Of a stretch of 5,697 nt of DNA, positions 3,553-5,697 are shown in pieces (positions within the stretch are counted from its first letter, which is position 1; each line of letters begins with the position of its first letter). A program made the position numbers and the translations under genes. The stretch lies in contig JAFOLE010000032.1 in assembly GCA_017419465.1 (NCBI GenBank), forward strand, positions 1-5,697. The letters run 5' to 3'. The stretch comes from Solobacterium sp. GTDB lineage: Bacteria; Bacillota_I; Bacilli_A; Erysipelotrichales; Erysipelotrichaceae. The notes below the pieces were generated by a model. That model made no database searches. It was not told the origin of the DNA and was given only the letters and a program-made list of their open reading frames with translations.

Positions 3553-5697
3553 ATGATTGATATCAGTACGCTGAATAACGAGCAGAAGGATGCGGTGCTC
3601 GATGAACATAAATACCTGCGGATCGTCGCAGGCGCAGGATCGGGAAAGACCCGTGTTCTGACGATGCGGATCGCGCATCTGATTCAGGACAGGGATGTCT
3701 GGCCGACAAAGATCCTTGCGATCACCTTTACCAATAAAGCGGCCAACGAAATGAAGGAACGTATCCGGAAGATGCTGGAGGATGAAACCTCCCAGCCTTG
3801 GATTTCCACCATTCACTCCCTCTGCGTGCGTATCCTGCGGGAAGATATCCAGGCCATGGGATGGCCCAGAAACTTTACCGTCCTCGATGCGGATGATCAG
3901 AAGAGCATCCTGAAGGAGGCGTACAAGGAATTCAAGGTCGATTCCCAGACCTATTCCTACGGCTCCCTGCTGGACTATATCTCCAACAACAAGGCGGCGG
4001 ATATCTCCGTGGAGCGGGCCTATGTGCTGGCCGGTTCGTATTCCGGAGAGAAGATCAAGGCAAAGATCTATGAGTACTACGTCAAACGCCAGAATGACCT
4101 CTATGCGCTCGACTTTGACGATCTGATTCTCTATACGGTACGCATGTTCCGGAAGTTTTCGGAGATCCTCGCCAAGTGGCAGAAGCGCTTTGCCTATATC
4201 CATGTCGATGAGTTTCAGGATATCGACGGCATCCAGTATGAACTGATCCGTCAGCTGACCGGCACGGAAAACAGCCTGTACGTGGTCGGTGACCCGGACC
4301 AGACAATCTATACCTGGCGCGGTGCGGATGTAAATATCATCCTCAACTTCACGAAGGATTTCCCCGACGCAAAGACGATCATGCTGAACCGGAATTACCG
4401 CAGTACCTCCGCGATCCTCAACGGCGCCAATGCGGTCATCCGGCATAACCGGCATCGTCTGGAAAAAGATCTGTATTCCAGCCGGGAAAGCGATGTGAAG
4501 ATCACCCATTACGCAAGTGCCGGCGATGAATATCAGGCGGCCTGGATCGCGGCAACGATCAAGGAACTCCATGCCAAAGGCAAGGACTACCACGATATTG
4601 CATTGCTTTACCGTTCCAACTACCTGTCACGTTCGCTTGAAAAAGCGCTCCTCGATGAGCGCATTCCGTACATCATCTACGGCGGCGTACGGTTCTATGA
4701 GCGTCAGGAAATCAAGGACGCCCTGTGCTATCTGCGGATGGTCACGGCCGGAGATGATCTGGCCTTCCGGCGCATCATCAACCGCCCGAAGCGCGGCCTT
4801 GGAAACAAGTCGCTCGATACGATCGAACAGGCTGCCCGGATTTCCGGCAAGACGATGTACGAGACGATCAAGGACGGACCGGTGCTCTCCGGCAAGGCGC
4901 AGAAGACCCTGGATTCCTTTGTGACGATGGTGGAATCCTGGCGCAAACGCGCATCGCAGGAAGGAACCGAGATCTTCAAACTGTTTGAACAGATCCTGGA
5001 AGAGTCCGGACTGCGCGCATCGTATGAAGAAAACCAGGAAATGGACCGCGTGGAAAACATGAAGGAACTGATCGATGATGTCCGGGAGTTCAGCGAGAAC
5101 TATCCGGAATCCAGTCTCGATGAGTACCTCCAGCTGGTCAGCCTCTACGGCGACCGGGATGAGACGATGAGCTCGGATTTCGTACAGCTGATGACCGTGC
5201 ATGCGGCCAAAGGTCTGGAGTTCGATACGGTCTTCGTAACCGATATGAACGACGGCATCTTCCCGAATGAGCGGGCGATGAATGACGGCATCAAGGGCGT
5301 GGAAGAAGAACGCCGTCTTGCCTATGTCGCCTTCACCCGGGCAAAAAACAAACTGTATATCACGGAAGCCGGCGGATACAGCTACATCCTGCAGAAGGTG
5401 CGCACGCCGAGCCGGTTCATCGATGAGATCGATGATTCCTGCATTGAACATAAGGGCGCGGTATTTGAAACCAAGCGTCCGCAGATGAGCGGACTCAACC
5501 TGTTTGATGAGCGCCCGATTCAGGAACGCATCATGGATACGCCGGCAATCCCGCAGATCCGCAAGGGCGAACAGGTCATTCACTCCAAGTTCGGCGAGGG
5601 CATTGTCCTTTCCTGCAGGAACGGTATTGCGGAGATCGCATTCCCGTTCCCGTTCGGCGTCAAGAAGATCGCCGCAGGACATCCGAGCCTGAAGCGC
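3553..5697 (+). CDS. pcrA: PcrA/UvrD-type superfamily 1A 3'-5' DNA helicase (3' end cut by the window)
   Basis: The frame is open from ATG 3553 to the last base: 715 codons without a stop. It encodes an ATP-dependent DNA helicase for repair, rolling-circle replication and clearing replication-transcription conflicts. All SF1A motifs are present: Q-motif LNNEQKDAV (7-15), Walker A AGAGSGKT (26-33), motif Ia ITFTNKAANEM (57-67), motif Ib TIHSLCVRIL (86-95), motif II VDEFQD (218-223), motif III GDPDQTIYTWRGA (246-258), motif IV LNRNYRST (278-285), motif V VHAAKGLEF (549-557) and motif VI EERRLAYVAFTRAK (585-598). Domain 1B is inserted at about 110-190 and 2B at about 376-540. The C-terminal Tudor-like RNA polymerase-binding module (about 672-706, with KFGEGIV and IAFPFPFGVKKI) is nearly complete. 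Compared with Bacillus subtilis PcrA, only a few residues should be missing. In Bacillota ligA often follows; it is outside the window. Long frames on the opposite strand here are shadows. Confidence 0.96.
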   Translation, partial: MIDISTLNNEQKDAVLDEHKYLRIVAGAGSGKTRVLTMRIAHLIQDRDVWPTKILAITFTNKAANEMKERIRKMLEDETSQPWISTIHSLCVRILREDIQAMGWPRNFTVLDADDQKSILKEAYKEFKVDSQTYSYGSLLDYISNNKAADISVERAYVLAGSYSGEKIKAKIYEYYVKRQNDLYALDFDDLILYTVRMFRKFSEILAKWQKRFAYIHVDEFQDIDGIQYELIRQLTGTENSLYVVGDPDQTIYTWRGADVNIILNFTKDFPDAKTIMLNRNYRSTSAILNGANAVIRHNRHRLEKDLYSSRESDVKITHYASAGDEYQAAWIAATIKELHAKGKDYHDIALLYRSNYLSRSLEKALLDERIPYIIYGGVRFYERQEIKDALCYLRMVTAGDDLAFRRIINRPKRGLGNKSLDTIEQAARISGKTMYETIKDGPVLSGKAQKTLDSFVTMVESWRKRASQEGTEIFKLFEQILEESGLRASYEENQEMDRVENMKELIDDVREFSENYPESSLDEYLQLVSLYGDRDETMSSDFVQLMTVHAAKGLEFDTVFVTDMNDGIFPNERAMNDGIKGVEEERRLAYVAFTRAKNKLYITEAGGYSYILQKVRTPSRFIDEIDDSCIEHKGAVFETKRPQMSGLNLFDERPIQERIMDTPAIPQIRKGEQVIHSKFGEGIVLSCRNGIAEIAFPFPFGVKKIAAGHPSLKR

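Noticed and set aside
3469..4593. A 374-residue open frame on the minus strand opposite the first half of the helicase
   Set aside because: It lies wholly antisense to pcrA, which shows every SF1A motif. Its translation shows no recognisable domain, and it is a by-product of codon bias in the plus-strand gene.
4627..5682. A 351-residue open frame on the minus strand opposite the second half of the helicase
   Set aside because: It is antisense to motifs V and VI and the Tudor-like region of pcrA, with no family resemblance in its translation. It is treated as a shadow.
1..5697. Search for CRISPR arrays, insertion sequences, tRNA or rRNA genes, phage genes or a new defence system
   Set aside because: Nearly all of the window is covered by recognisable housekeeping genes. 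No spaced direct repeats, transposase, integrase, RNA gene or unexplained gene cassette is visible by eye.

Overview
The window looks like an ordinary chromosomal housekeeping segment from a low-to-mid GC Gram-positive bacterium (Bacillota). The evidence is strong AAGGAGG-type ribosome binding sites, extended -10 promoters (TGATATAAT), a PcrA-type helicase with a C-terminal Tudor-like domain, a membrane-anchored VanY-type carboxypeptidase and a YdcF/DUF218 membrane protein. Gene style and content suggest an Erysipelotrichaceae-like lineage with roughly balanced GC, but that placement is a guess without a database search.

Layout from left to right. Positions 1-427 (+) hold the 3' end of a DUF218 (YdcF/SanA-like) membrane protein. 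A long hairpin with A-runs and T-runs at 435-486 is a probable bidirectional terminator between it and the next gene, which converges on it. Positions 493-3437 (-) form a compact three-gene unit, transcribed right to left: a SAM-dependent methyltransferase of the RlmI-like superfamily (2556-3437), an RluA-family pseudouridine synthase without an S4 domain (1886-2563), and a VanY-type D,D-carboxypeptidase (493-1902). Consecutive genes overlap by 8 and 17 bases, so they are very likely one operon with coupled translation. Its promoter is at 3463-3471 and its terminator at 435-486. A short divergent intergenic region (3438-3552) separates it from a pcrA/uvrD helicase gene (3553 onward, +). That gene stays open to the window end at 5697 and probably lacks only its last few codons.

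Functionally the operon combines two probable RNA-modification enzymes with one peptidoglycan-trimming enzyme. The opposite strand encodes the replication, repair and transcription-conflict helicase PcrA. The two divergent promoters are near mirror images: an extended -10 element and flanking bases form a 13-base inverted repeat with one mismatch. This is the most interesting regulatory feature.

I see no mobile element, CRISPR array, RNA gene, phage gene or obvious new defence system. The points worth a second look are the mirrored divergent promoter, the corrected start of the methyltransferase, a repeated GY-motif helical module in the VanY protein, and two mutually exclusive small hairpins in the pcrA leader.
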